DNA of 64,000 nt from the NCBI RefSeq assembly GCF_010727475.1, contig NZ_AP022567.1, positions 5,394,001 to 5,458,000 of the forward strand, written 5' to 3'. Of this stretch, positions 16,604-24,448 are shown one piece after another; positions within the stretch are counted from its first letter, which is position 1; each line of letters opens with the position of its first letter. A program made the position numbers and the translations under genes. The notes under the pieces are model-generated. The model was given only the letters and a program-made list of their open reading frames with translations, had not been told where the DNA came from and did no database searches. This DNA is from Mycolicibacterium mageritense (GTDB lineage Bacteria; Actinomycetota; Actinomycetes; Mycobacteriales; Mycobacteriaceae).

Positions 16604-17584
16604 ATGACGGAAACGAAGGATGCCGCCGATCCGGCTCCGAACCCGCACGCCACGGCCGAACAGGTCGAGGCCGCGATGCGCGACAGCAAGCTGGCCCAGG
16701 TGCTCTACCACGACTGGGAAGCCGAGACGTACGACGAGAAGTGGTCCATCTCCTACGACCAGCGGTGCATCGACTACGCACGCGGCCGGTTCGACGCCAT
16801 CGTTCCCGAGGCCGAGCAGCGTCAGCTGCCGTACGACCGGGCCCTGGAGCTGGGCTGCGGCACGGGTTTCTTCCTGCTCAACCTGATCCAGTCCGGGGTG
16901 GCCCGGCGTGGTTCGGTGACCGATCTGTCGCCGGGCATGGTCAAGGTCGCCACTCGCAACGGGCAGTCGCTCGGCCTCGACATCGACGGGCGGGTCGCCG
17001 ACGCGGAAGGCATTCCGTACGAGGACGACACCTTCGATCTCGTGGTCGGCCATGCCGTGCTGCACCACATCCCCGACGTGGAACTGTCGCTGCGTGAGGT
17101 GATCCGGATCCTCAAGCCGGGCGGTCGGTTCGTGTTCGCCGGTGAGCCCACCACGGTCGGCAACCGCTACGCGCGTGAACTGTCCACGCTGACCTGGCAT
17201 GCCACCACCAACCTGACCAAGCTGCCGCTGCTCAGCGGCTGGCGCAGGCCCCAGGCAGAACTCGACGAATCCTCCCGGGCCGCCGCTCTGGAGGCCGTCG
17301 TCGACCTGCACACGTTCGATCCGGCCGACCTGGAGCGCATGGCCACCAATGCCGGTGCCGTCGAGGTCCGCACCGCGAGCGAAGAGTTCACCGCGGCGAT
17401 GCTGGGCTGGCCCGTCCGCACATTCGAGGCGGCTGTGCCGCCCGGGCGGTTGGGCTGGGGCTGGGCGAAGTTCGCGTTCAACAGCTGGACCACGCTCAGC
17501 TGGGTGGATGCCAACGTGTGGCGCAAGGTGGTGCCGAAGGGCTGGTTCTACAACGTGATGGTGACCGGGGTCAAGCCGTCGTAG
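16604..17584 (+). CDS. Class I SAM-dependent methyltransferase (Rv3038c-like)
   Basis: 326 aa. Motif I is LELGCGTGFFLLNL (around residues 84-97), followed by the acidic SVTDLSPGMV and the post-motif DLVVGHAVLHHIPDVE and LKPGGRFVFAGEP. A C-terminal extension rich in tryptophan (FNSWTTLSWVDANVW) is characteristic of this orthologue group. Its place next to Rv3037c and the MGLP genes in mycobacteria has led to suggestions of a role in polysaccharide or lipid methylation, which is unproven. The ATG lies 34 bp after the crotonase stop. Same strand and spacing suggest one operon from the ABC ATPase onward. Confidence 0.9.
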   Translation: MTETKDAADPAPNPHATAEQVEAAMRDSKLAQVLYHDWEAETYDEKWSISYDQRCIDYARGRFDAIVPEAEQRQLPYDRALELGCGTGFFLLNLIQSGVARRGSVTDLSPGMVKVATRNGQSLGLDIDGRVADAEGIPYEDDTFDLVVGHAVLHHIPDVELSLREVIRILKPGGRFVFAGEPTTVGNRYARELSTLTWHATTNLTKLPLLSGWRRPQAELDESSRAAALEAVVDLHTFDPADLERMATNAGAVEVRTASEEFTAAMLGWPVRTFEAAVPPGRLGWGWAKFAFNSWTTLSWVDANVWRKVVPKGWFYNVMVTGVKPS

Positions 17585-18744
17585 CGTTCAGCCCGGCCGA
17601 CGTTGTGTACCTGACGTCGGCGGCCGGCGCGCAGGCGTTGGACCAGGTGGCCGACCGTCACCTGTCCAGCGCCAGCCTGGTCGGCGATATCGCCGCGGTC
17701 CGAGCGCAATTCGGCGAGCGGGCCGCCATCCTGGTGGAGACCGTGCAGCTGCGCCGTCGGGCTGCGGCCAAATTCGACGATCCGTCGGGCTGGCTGTTCA
17801 CCGACGAGGCGCTGCAGCAGGCCACCGCGGGCGCGGTGGCCGCGCATCGCGCGGGCCGCCTCGCCGGCCTGCGGGTGCACGATGCGACCTGTTCGATCGG
17901 CAGTGAGCTTGCGGCGCTGCGTGTTTCAGCCGCCGATCTGGTCGGCAGCGACATCGACCCGGTGCGCCTGGCGATGGCCGCCAACAATGTGCCCGGCGTC
18001 GGGCTGTGCCGGGCCGACGCACTGCGACCCATCACGCGCGACACCGTGGTGATGCTCGACCCGGCACGCAGGCAGGGTGGCAGGCGCCGGTTCGATCCGC
18101 GCGCGTACGCACCGGCGCTCGATGACGTGTTCGCTACCTACGGCGACCGGGACATCGTCGTAAAGGCCGCTCCTGGAATCGATTTCGATCAGGTCGAACG
18201 GATGGGCTTCGACGGTGAGATCGAGGTGACCTCGCTGGGCGGCGTAGTGCGGGAAGCGTGCCTGTGGTCGGCGGGGCTGGCCAGAACCGGGGTACGCCGG
18301 CGGGCCACCCTGCTCGACCGCGGTGAGGAGATCACCGACGCCGAACCCGACGAGTGCGCGGTGGCCCCGGCCGGCCGGTGGATCGTCGACCCGGACGGTG
18401 CAGTGGTGCGTGCCGGGCTGGTGCGGCACTATGCGGCCCGGCACGGGCTGTGGCAGCTCGACCCGGACATCGCCTACCTGTCGGGTGACGAACTCCCGGA
18501 AGGCGTGCGCGGTTTCGAGGTGCTCGAGGAGCTCGGCTTCCATGAACGCCGGTTACGCGCCGCGCTCACAGCACGTTCCGTGGGAGCGGTCGAGATTCTG
18601 GTACGTGGTGTGGACGTGGATCCCGACGTGCTGCGGACCCGGTTGAGGTTGCGCGGGCCCGAGCGCCTGGCGGTGGTGATCACCCGGTTGGGGACCGGAG
18701 CGGCAAGCCGTGCAACGGCATACATTTGTCGTCCGTCCAGATGA
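17518..18744 (+). CDS. THUMP-like domain/SAM methyltransferase-fold protein (Rv3037c-like)
   Basis: About 385-408 aa. The N-terminal conserved core begins FSPADVVYLTSAAGAQAL. A Rossmann-type SAM motif follows (VHDATCSIGSELAAL, then GSDIDPVRLAMAANN) with VVMLDPARR downstream, and the C-terminal third is the 'THUMP-like' domain. In M. tuberculosis this gene has been placed in the MGLP region as a candidate methyltransferase. The start is uncertain: between the upstream stop (17584) and the conserved FSPADV there is no ATG, GTG or TTG in frame. The nearest upstream conventional codon is GTG 17518, inside the previous gene; CTG 17542 or GTG 17605 are alternatives. Confidence 0.82.
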   Translation: MAQGGAEGLVLQRDGDRGQAVVAFSPADVVYLTSAAGAQALDQVADRHLSSASLVGDIAAVRAQFGERAAILVETVQLRRRAAAKFDDPSGWLFTDEALQQATAGAVAAHRAGRLAGLRVHDATCSIGSELAALRVSAADLVGSDIDPVRLAMAANNVPGVGLCRADALRPITRDTVVMLDPARRQGGRRRFDPRAYAPALDDVFATYGDRDIVVKAAPGIDFDQVERMGFDGEIEVTSLGGVVREACLWSAGLARTGVRRRATLLDRGEEITDAEPDECAVAPAGRWIVDPDGAVVRAGLVRHYAARHGLWQLDPDIAYLSGDELPEGVRGFEVLEELGFHERRLRAALTARSVGAVEILVRGVDVDPDVLRTRLRLRGPERLAVVITRLGTGAASRATAYICRPSR

Positions 18745-18818
18745 CGGCCACGTACCCTGATGTTGATACGCCGCCACCGGTGTCGGCGTGAGTTGATCGC
18801 CTGCGAGGACGACTGACA

Positions 18819-19511
18819 ATGCGAATTCCCACTGTGGCGGCCCTGGTGGCGGCTGGTGTGCTGGTCGGCTGGACCGGCACCACTGTTGCCACGGCGCAGC
18901 CCGCGTGCATCGAGCTCGGCGGCACCGTCGGCCCGGACCAGCTCTGCGGCGTGCACACCGCGAACTCGACGTACACCCTCGATTTCACGTTCCCGTCGGG
19001 CTATCCCGATCAGCAGGCCGTCGCGGGCTATCTCATCCAGACCCGGGATGGCTTCGTCAACGTCTCGCAGATGCCGGGCTCGCGCGATCAGCCGTATGTG
19101 CTGGACGCGCGGGGCACCGAATACACGTCGGGGCTACCACCGCGCACCCAGAGTCTGGTGTTCGAGGTCTACCAGGACATCGGCGGGGCTCATCCGCAGA
19201 CCTGGTACAAGGCGTTCAACTACAACCTGATCACGCGGGCGCCCATCACGTTCGACACGCTGTTCAAACCGGGATCGCGGCCGCTGGACACGGTCTTCCC
19301 GATCGTGCAGCGCGAACTGCAGAAGCACTCGGGTGCGGAACTCGCCATTCCACCGGCGGTGGGGCTCGATCCCACGCACTATCAGAACTTCGTGATCACC
19401 GACGACGCGGTGATCTTCTACTTCGGCCAGGGTGAGATGTTGGCCGAAGCGGCGGGGGCCAGCCAGGCGTCGGTGCCGCGTTCGGCGGTGGCGCAGCTGC
19501 TGGCGGTCTGA
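18819..19511 (+). CDS. Secreted RsiV/DUF3298-type protein (TB22.2, Rv3036c-like)
   Basis: 230 aa with a Sec signal (MRIPTVAALVAAGVLVGW to VATAQP). The mature protein has two cysteines (ACIELG and QLCGVH), probably disulfide-bonded, and a C-terminal domain with FKPGSRPLDTVFPIV and ITDDAVIFYFGQGEM, the pattern of DUF3298/RsiV. The M. tuberculosis orthologue has been reported as a cell-wall-associated esterase; no classical GxSxG is obvious here, so I treat that as unconfirmed. A GAGGAC lies about 10 nt before the ATG. It converges with the beta-propeller lipoprotein gene, with only 6 bp between stops. Confidence 0.88.
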   Translation: MRIPTVAALVAAGVLVGWTGTTVATAQPACIELGGTVGPDQLCGVHTANSTYTLDFTFPSGYPDQQAVAGYLIQTRDGFVNVSQMPGSRDQPYVLDARGTEYTSGLPPRTQSLVFEVYQDIGGAHPQTWYKAFNYNLITRAPITFDTLFKPGSRPLDTVFPIVQRELQKHSGAELAIPPAVGLDPTHYQNFVITDDAVIFYFGQGEMLAEAAGASQASVPRSAVAQLLAV

Positions 19512-19517
19512 GGGCCG

Positions 19518-20801
19518 TCAGGCCGGCGCGAAGCCGTACACCTGCCCGTCACTCGTCGCGGCCACCGCTCGGCCGTCGTGGGCGATGGAGACCCCGACCG
19601 GCCATCCCGTGGCATCGGGCAACGGGTAGCTGTTGAACGTGTGGCCGTCTCCGGTGTCGAACACCACCAGGGTCTGCCCGTGGCCACCCTCGCGGGCCAC
19701 GGCGTAACCGACCCCGCCCGACCGGCTCGTGGTGGACAGCGGCACGACATCGTCGCGGGTCCACACCACTTCGCCGGTGTCACCGTTGTCCCGGACCGCG
19801 AGCAACTTGGCATCCGGTCCGCCGCCGGCCACGATGAGCCCGTCGGGCGACACCGAAGGCGGGGTCTGCGCCAGATACCCCAGCGGCACCGACCATTTCG
19901 CCGACCCGTCGGCGGTGTTGACCGCCCACAGGCGCTTGTCGCGGCCATTGACGTAGACAGTGTTGCCGTCCGCGGACACGACGGGGCTCGCGATGGGGCC
20001 ACCACCCACAGCGGTGCTGGTCCATTCACGATTGAGCAACGGCTTCTGGCCAGGGCGGTACCGCAGCCCGACCAGAACGGGCGCCTCCGCACCGGGCTCC
20101 CACAAATCGAGCGCCACGATTCCGGTGGCTGTTCCGAACGCGGGCGCGGCCGGGACCGGGCAGCGGGGGCGCGCCGGCTGGCAATCGCCGAGACCGCGCT
20201 GCGGATCGGTGGGGTCGACGCCGGACACGAGGTCGAGCGGGGTGCCCTCGACGGTTCCGCGGTGTCCGTCGAACACCAGCACCTGTCCCAGGTGCGTCAC
20301 CACCAACAGTTGTCCGTCGGCCAGCAGCCGGGGCGTGGTCGGCATGCCGATCACGGGCTGCCGCCACCGGATCCACTGGGTCGGCGGAAACGAGAGCATC
20401 GCACCGGGCTGGCCGATGTAGACGTTGTCGAAACCGTCGAACAGAGGAGACGACCAGCCGCCGCCCTGGACCAGGCGCGTGCACCAGCGTTGCCGTGCGT
20501 TGTTGTCGAACTCCCACACCATCAAGCTGCAGCCGGTCGGGGTTTGCCCGTTGACCGCCAGATAGCTGCCTGAACCGAGTGCGACCTGGGCACCCAGCTC
20601 ACCCTTGACGGACCGGTTCCACTCCAGGCGCAGCGCGTTGGCCCCGGGTGATCGGGTGAAGCTGCTGTTGGCCGCGTCGCCGTACTGCGCGGACCACCCC
20701 GACGCCGCATGGGCGTTGACCCACGAATCGGTGTTCTCACACCCGGCGAGCAGGCCGGTGAGCAGTGCCGTTACCGCCAGCGCAAGGTATCGACGGAACA
20801 C
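19518..20801 (-). CDS. PQQ-like beta-propeller lipoprotein (Rv3035-like)
   Basis: 427 aa from GTG 20801 (MFRRYLALAV), which is preceded by an AAAGGA Shine-Dalgarno. The lipobox LLAGC puts the lipid on C21. The mature protein is built of repeated blade motifs such as NTVYVNGRDKRLWAVNTADGS and GLIVAGGGPDAKLLAVRDNGD, the PQQ/BamB-like WD-type repeat in which the tryptophan-docking residues recur every ~45-50 residues. Two further cysteines (GDCQPARPRCPV) may form a disulfide. It sits among MGLP-region genes; a scaffolding or sensing role outside the membrane is inference only. The function is unknown. Confidence 0.9.
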   Translation of the reverse strand: MFRRYLALAVTALLTGLLAGCENTDSWVNAHAASGWSAQYGDAANSSFTRSPGANALRLEWNRSVKGELGAQVALGSGSYLAVNGQTPTGCSLMVWEFDNNARQRWCTRLVQGGGWSSPLFDGFDNVYIGQPGAMLSFPPTQWIRWRQPVIGMPTTPRLLADGQLLVVTHLGQVLVFDGHRGTVEGTPLDLVSGVDPTDPQRGLGDCQPARPRCPVPAAPAFGTATGIVALDLWEPGAEAPVLVGLRYRPGQKPLLNREWTSTAVGGGPIASPVVSADGNTVYVNGRDKRLWAVNTADGSAKWSVPLGYLAQTPPSVSPDGLIVAGGGPDAKLLAVRDNGDTGEVVWTRDDVVPLSTTSRSGGVGYAVAREGGHGQTLVVFDTGDGHTFNSYPLPDATGWPVGVSIAHDGRAVAATSDGQVYGFAPA

Positions 20802-20955
20802 GGTGTCCTTTCGTCGGAAAGCGCGGCGGGCCGCATGTGCAGACCACGTGAGAGTAACCCGGCGATGTCGGAGGGTCGGAGCGGAGCGACCGAGGAGTTG
20901 TCGGTGCGCCGCGACGCGGAAAGTGGGCGAGCAGGCTCGCGTAGGCTGTGCGGCC

Positions 20956-21696
20956 ATGACGACGATGTGGGGCGCGCCGATTCACAAGCGTTGGCGCGGG
21001 TCTCGGCTGCGTGATCCGCGCCAGGCGAACTTCCTGACCAGGGACTCGTTGAAATGGGTGCTCGCCAACCGTGCGTACACGCCGTGGTACCTGGTGCGGT
21101 ATTGGCGCCTTTTGAAGTTCAAGCTGGCCAACCCGCACATCATCACGCGCGGCATGGTGTTCCTCGGCAAGGGCGTGGAGATTCAGTGCACGCCGGAACT
21201 GGCCCAGATGGAGATCGGCCGGTGGGTGCACATCGGCGACAAGAACACCATCCGCTGCCATGAGGGGTCGCTGCGGATCGGCGACAAGGTCGTGCTCGGG
21301 CGCGACAACGTCATCAACACCTACCTCGACATCGAGCTCGGCGATTCGGCGCTCATGGCCGACTGGTGCTACGTCTGCGATTTCGACCACAAGATGGACG
21401 ACATCAACGTGCCGATCAAGGACCAGGGCATCGTCAAAGGGCCGGTCCGGATCGGGCCGGACACCTGGATCGCGGCCAAGGTGACCATCCTGCGCAACAC
21501 CACGATCGGCCGGGGCTGTGTGCTCGGCGCGCACGCCGTGGTCAAGGGCGAGGTGCCCGACTACTCGATCGCCGTCGGCGCGCCCGCCAAGGTGGTCAAG
21601 AACCGCAAGCTGGCGTGGGACACATCCGCCGCGCAGCGAGCCGAGCTGGCGGCGGCCCTTGCCGACATCGAGCGCAAGAAGGCTGCAAGCAACTGA
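20956..21696 (+). CDS. Left-handed beta-helix (hexapeptide) acyltransferase (Rv3034c-like)
   Basis: 246 aa. Successive hexapeptide turns are visible from about residue 70 to 210 (for example VEIQCTPELAQMEIGRWVHIGD, then IGDKVVLGRDNVIN and IGRGCVLGAHAVVKG), ending with the family-typical IAVGAPAKVVKNRK. The catalytic-histidine candidate lies in CDFDHKMDD. The N-terminus is basic and W/Y-rich, which may bring it to the membrane. In mycobacteria this gene is a candidate acetyltransferase for methylglucose lipopolysaccharide acylation, by gene neighbourhood and family. It is divergent from the beta-propeller lipoprotein across 154 bp. Confidence 0.88.
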   Translation: MTTMWGAPIHKRWRGSRLRDPRQANFLTRDSLKWVLANRAYTPWYLVRYWRLLKFKLANPHIITRGMVFLGKGVEIQCTPELAQMEIGRWVHIGDKNTIRCHEGSLRIGDKVVLGRDNVINTYLDIELGDSALMADWCYVCDFDHKMDDINVPIKDQGIVKGPVRIGPDTWIAAKVTILRNTTIGRGCVLGAHAVVKGEVPDYSIAVGAPAKVVKNRKLAWDTSAAQRAELAAALADIERKKAASN

Positions 21697-22076
21697 GCGA
21701 GCGCACCGGCGACGACACAGGCCCCTGTTCCGAGAGGGAAGAGGAGCCCGATTACCGGTTCACGCTTGCCAACGAGCGGACGTTCCTGGCCTGGCAACGC
21801 ACCGCGCTCGGCCTGCTGGCCGCCGCGGTCGCCGTCATCCAGTTCGTGCCCGAGCTCGCGGTACCCGCGGCGCGCCACATCCTCGGCCTGGTGCTGACGA
21901 TCCTGGCGACGGTGACCGCCGGGGTGGGCCTGTTGCGGTGGCGTCAGGTCGAGCGCGCGATGCGCACCGGCACGTCGTTGCCGCGGCATCCGACCCCTGC
22001 CTATCTCGGGGTGGGGCTGTGCGTGATCGGGCTGCTGGTGTTCGCCGTGGCCGTGGTCAGGATGGCAGGCGGATGA
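21693..22076 (+). CDS. DUF202 (YidH-like) membrane protein, first of a pair
   Basis: About 127 aa. The hallmark LANERTFLAWQRTALGLLAAAVAV precedes three hydrophobic segments, as in YidH/DUF202 proteins of unknown function. No ATG, GTG or TTG lies between the previous stop and this motif. CTG at 21693 overlaps the previous TGA (CTGA) and would give a protein beginning SERTGDDTG after the initiator, so a non-canonical coupled start is my best guess. The next conventional upstream codon is a GTG near 21615 within the acyltransferase gene. It overlaps the second DUF202 gene by 4 bp. Confidence 0.72.
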   Translation: MSERTGDDTGPCSEREEEPDYRFTLANERTFLAWQRTALGLLAAAVAVIQFVPELAVPAARHILGLVLTILATVTAGVGLLRWRQVERAMRTGTSLPRHPTPAYLGVGLCVIGLLVFAVAVVRMAGG

Positions 22077-22387
22077 CGACGGCCGACCGCGGACTGCAGG
22101 CCCAGCGAACCTCGTTGTCCTGGACGCGGACGGCGTTCGCAGTGCTGGGCAACGGGGCGCTGCTCATGTTGCACGACGTCGCGCACCACCGAGCCGGATT
22201 CGGGCTGATCGCCGCGGTGGTGGCGGTCGCGGTGGCGCTGCTCGTGTTCCTGGTCGGGATGCGCAGGCAACGCGCCCTGGCCTGCCAGCCGCTGCCCGGC
22301 CGCATCACACCCGCGCTGGAAGTCCATGTGGTGACCGTGGGCGTGCTGGTTCTCATCGTGGTGTCGGTGCTGTCTCTGGTGGTGTAG
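22073..22387 (+). CDS. DUF202 (YidH-like) membrane protein, second of a pair
   Basis: 104 aa. The motif is LQAQRTSLSWTRTAFAVLGNGAL, a variant of the family's ERT.LAW.RT sequence, followed by two more hydrophobic helices (about 45-64 and 84-103). The pair probably assembles as a heteromeric small membrane complex, since tandem DUF202 genes are common. Start ATG 22073 overlaps the preceding stop (ATGA). Function unknown. It ends 25 bp before the convergent LysA-like gene, the tail of the accessory operon. Confidence 0.8.
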   Translation: MTTADRGLQAQRTSLSWTRTAFAVLGNGALLMLHDVAHHRAGFGLIAAVVAVAVALLVFLVGMRRQRALACQPLPGRITPALEVHVVTVGVLVLIVVSVLSLVV

Positions 22388-22412
22388 CGCGGGCTCGGTG
22401 GGCGATGAGGCG

Positions 22413-23681
22413 TCACACGTCACGGCTCAACAGGTCGGCCCAAGTGTCGCGACGGACAACCAGGCGTGCGACGCCGTCGGCGGTGAAGACCACGGGGATC
22501 CTGCGGGCGCCGTTGTACTGGTTGGACATGGTGTAGCAGTACGCCCCGGTGACCGGCACGGCCACCAGGTCGCCGACCCGCGGATCCTGCAGTGGCACCG
22601 AGGAAATGAGCTCGTCCCCGGACTCGCAGTGCCTGCCGACCAGGCTGACCTCGCGCCCGCCGCCGACCCGATCGGCGATGGTCGCTTCGAAACGTTGCCC
22701 GTAGAGCGACACCTCGAGGTTGTCGCCCATCCCGCCGTCGACCGCGACGTGTGTGACCGGACCGCGCTTGACCGTGGTGACGCGGTAGAGAGTGCAGGCG
22801 CTCGCCGCGCCCATGCTGCGCCCGGGCTCGACGATGATCCGGCTGTCCCCGGGCAGCAGTTCATGTGCTTGTTCGACCATCGCTTCGGCATATTCGGCCA
22901 GGCTCGGCGGATGCTCGGCATACGTGTACCGCACGCCGAGCCCGCCGCCCAGGTCGTAGACCTCGAACGTGCCGAGTGCGGCGATCGGCGCCACCGCGGC
23001 AGCCAATTCGCCGGCCGACAGCAGCTGGGAGCCGACATGGGTGTGTACGCCCGCGCAGTGAAGTACCGCGCTGCGCTCGATTCGGCTGATCGCGCGGCGG
23101 GCATCGCCGGGCAGCAGGCCGAATTTCGAACCGACGTGCCCGGTGGCCACCGACGTGTGGGTTGTGGCGGCGACGCCGGGGATCACCCGGACCAGGCAGG
23201 CCTGGTTGTGACCGCGCGGCACCAGCCGCTCGAGCCTGTCGATGTCGTCGAAGTTGTCGACCACCACCAGCCCGATTCCGCTGTCGACGGCCATCTGGAT
23301 CTCTTCGTCGGTTTTCGCGTTGCCGTGCAACACCATTCGGGCCGGATCGGCGCCTGCGGCGACGGCGCTGACGATCTCGCCGCCGCCGGCCACGTCGAGA
23401 TGCAGCCCCTCCTGCGCCATGACTCGTTGGATCGCGGTGCACGGGAAGGACTTCGACGCAAAGGCGACGTCGGACCGGGGCCATCTGCTGCGGAATTCCC
23501 GCAGATAGTCGCGGGCCCGTTGGCGCAGCGCGCTTTCGGCCACGATCATGGTCGGTGTGCCGTACTCGGCCGCGATGTCGTCGAGACGGCAGCCACCGAT
23601 CGTGAGCACGCCGTCGGCGGCCAGCTGGGTGCCGGCCGGGAACAGCCCGAGAACGTCCATCCGGGTTGATGTCTCAGTCAT
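22413..23681 (-). CDS. PLP-dependent decarboxylase, diaminopimelate decarboxylase-like (fold type III)
   Basis: 422 aa. The PLP lysine is K77 (FASKSFP), the ring-stacking histidine lies in GVHTHVGSQ (213-215), the phosphate loop is GGGLG (245-249), and EPGRS occupies 285-289. The partner-subunit cysteine is C352 in the CESGD motif, and GAYCYTMSNQYN follows. All the parts for catalysis are there. However, where diaminopimelate decarboxylases usually have an arginine in DGGMSDNPR, this protein reads DGGMGDNLEVSLYG, which argues for another substrate than DAP (other fold III enzymes act on ornithine, arginine or carrier-bound glutamate). It is the last gene of the accessory operon, overlapping the NagB-like gene by 4 bp. 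Confidence 0.85.
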   Translation of the reverse strand: MTETSTRMDVLGLFPAGTQLAADGVLTIGGCRLDDIAAEYGTPTMIVAESALRQRARDYLREFRSRWPRSDVAFASKSFPCTAIQRVMAQEGLHLDVAGGGEIVSAVAAGADPARMVLHGNAKTDEEIQMAVDSGIGLVVVDNFDDIDRLERLVPRGHNQACLVRVIPGVAATTHTSVATGHVGSKFGLLPGDARRAISRIERSAVLHCAGVHTHVGSQLLSAGELAAAVAPIAALGTFEVYDLGGGLGVRYTYAEHPPSLAEYAEAMVEQAHELLPGDSRIIVEPGRSMGAASACTLYRVTTVKRGPVTHVAVDGGMGDNLEVSLYGQRFEATIADRVGGGREVSLVGRHCESGDELISSVPLQDPRVGDLVAVPVTGAYCYTMSNQYNGARRIPVVFTADGVARLVVRRDTWADLLSRDV

Positions 23682-24448
23682 GATTGCCGCTCCGCTCGAT
23701 CATCCGCAGCGGTGAGCTCTGCGGCCGCCGACCGGTCGGCGACCACCGTCACGTAAGGGTGGCGCTGTAGCGCCGACGCAGGCACGGTGCCGTCGACCGG
23801 ACCGGTCAAGGCCGCTGCCAACGCTGCGGCTTTCCCCGGGCCGCGCGCCAACAACACGACGGTGCGGGCACGGCGGATCGTCGCAAGGCCCTGGGTGATG
23901 GCGTAGTGCGGAACGTCCGCGGGGCTGTCGAAGAATCGGGCGTTGTCGCTGCGGGTCTGTTGAGACAGGCCCACGACCCGGGTGACGGAATCGAGCGGAG
24001 AACCCGGCTCGTTGAATGCCAGGTGCCCGTTGCTGCCGATACCGGCGATCTGGACGTCGACACCACCGATCTCCTCGATACGGCATTCGTACGCTGCCGC
24101 TTCGGCTTCGGGATCCTCGGCTAGCCCGTCGGGAACCAGGATGTTGCCCGGCGCGACGCCCAACGGTGCGCCCACCTCGGTGCGCACGTACGCGGCATAA
24201 CTGCGCCGATCGTGGGCGCCGAGCCCGACGTATTCATCGAGCGCGATCAAAACCGCGTTCCCGAGCTCGATTTCACCAGCGTGCGCGCGGCGGGCGAGTT
24301 CGGCGTACAGCGGCATCGGGGTACTGCCGGTGGCGATGCCGAGTCGCGGGCGATGCGCCGGCAGCAGATCCTGGACGACGTCCGCCGCGGCTGCTCCGAA
24401 GTCGTCGTTGTCGACCACCCGCAGTCGGACAGTGTGGGGCATGGTCAC
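23678..24448 (-). CDS. Glucosamine-6-phosphate deaminase/isomerase family protein (NagB-like)
   Basis: 256 aa. Family motifs appear in order: ATGSTPM (39-45, phosphate loop), LDEYVGL with D71, and GIGSNGHLAFNEPGSPLDS with H142 and E147. After these come a long helix region ending ARTVVLLARGPGKAAAL and PASALQRHPYVTVV. The aspartate of the E. coli motif (GNDGH) is asparagine here, as in the shorter Bacillus-type NagB enzymes. The expected reaction is deamination of an amino-sugar phosphate to a ketose phosphate plus ammonia. Sitting right after a sugar kinase, it may use that kinase's product. Start overlaps the kinase stop by 4 bp. Confidence 0.87.
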   Translation of the reverse strand: MTMPHTVRLRVVDNDDFGAAAADVVQDLLPAHRPRLGIATGSTPMPLYAELARRAHAGEIELGNAVLIALDEYVGLGAHDRRSYAAYVRTEVGAPLGVAPGNILVPDGLAEDPEAEAAAYECRIEEIGGVDVQIAGIGSNGHLAFNEPGSPLDSVTRVVGLSQQTRSDNARFFDSPADVPHYAITQGLATIRRARTVVLLARGPGKAAALAAALTGPVDGTVPASALQRHPYVTVVADRSAAAELTAADDRAERQS

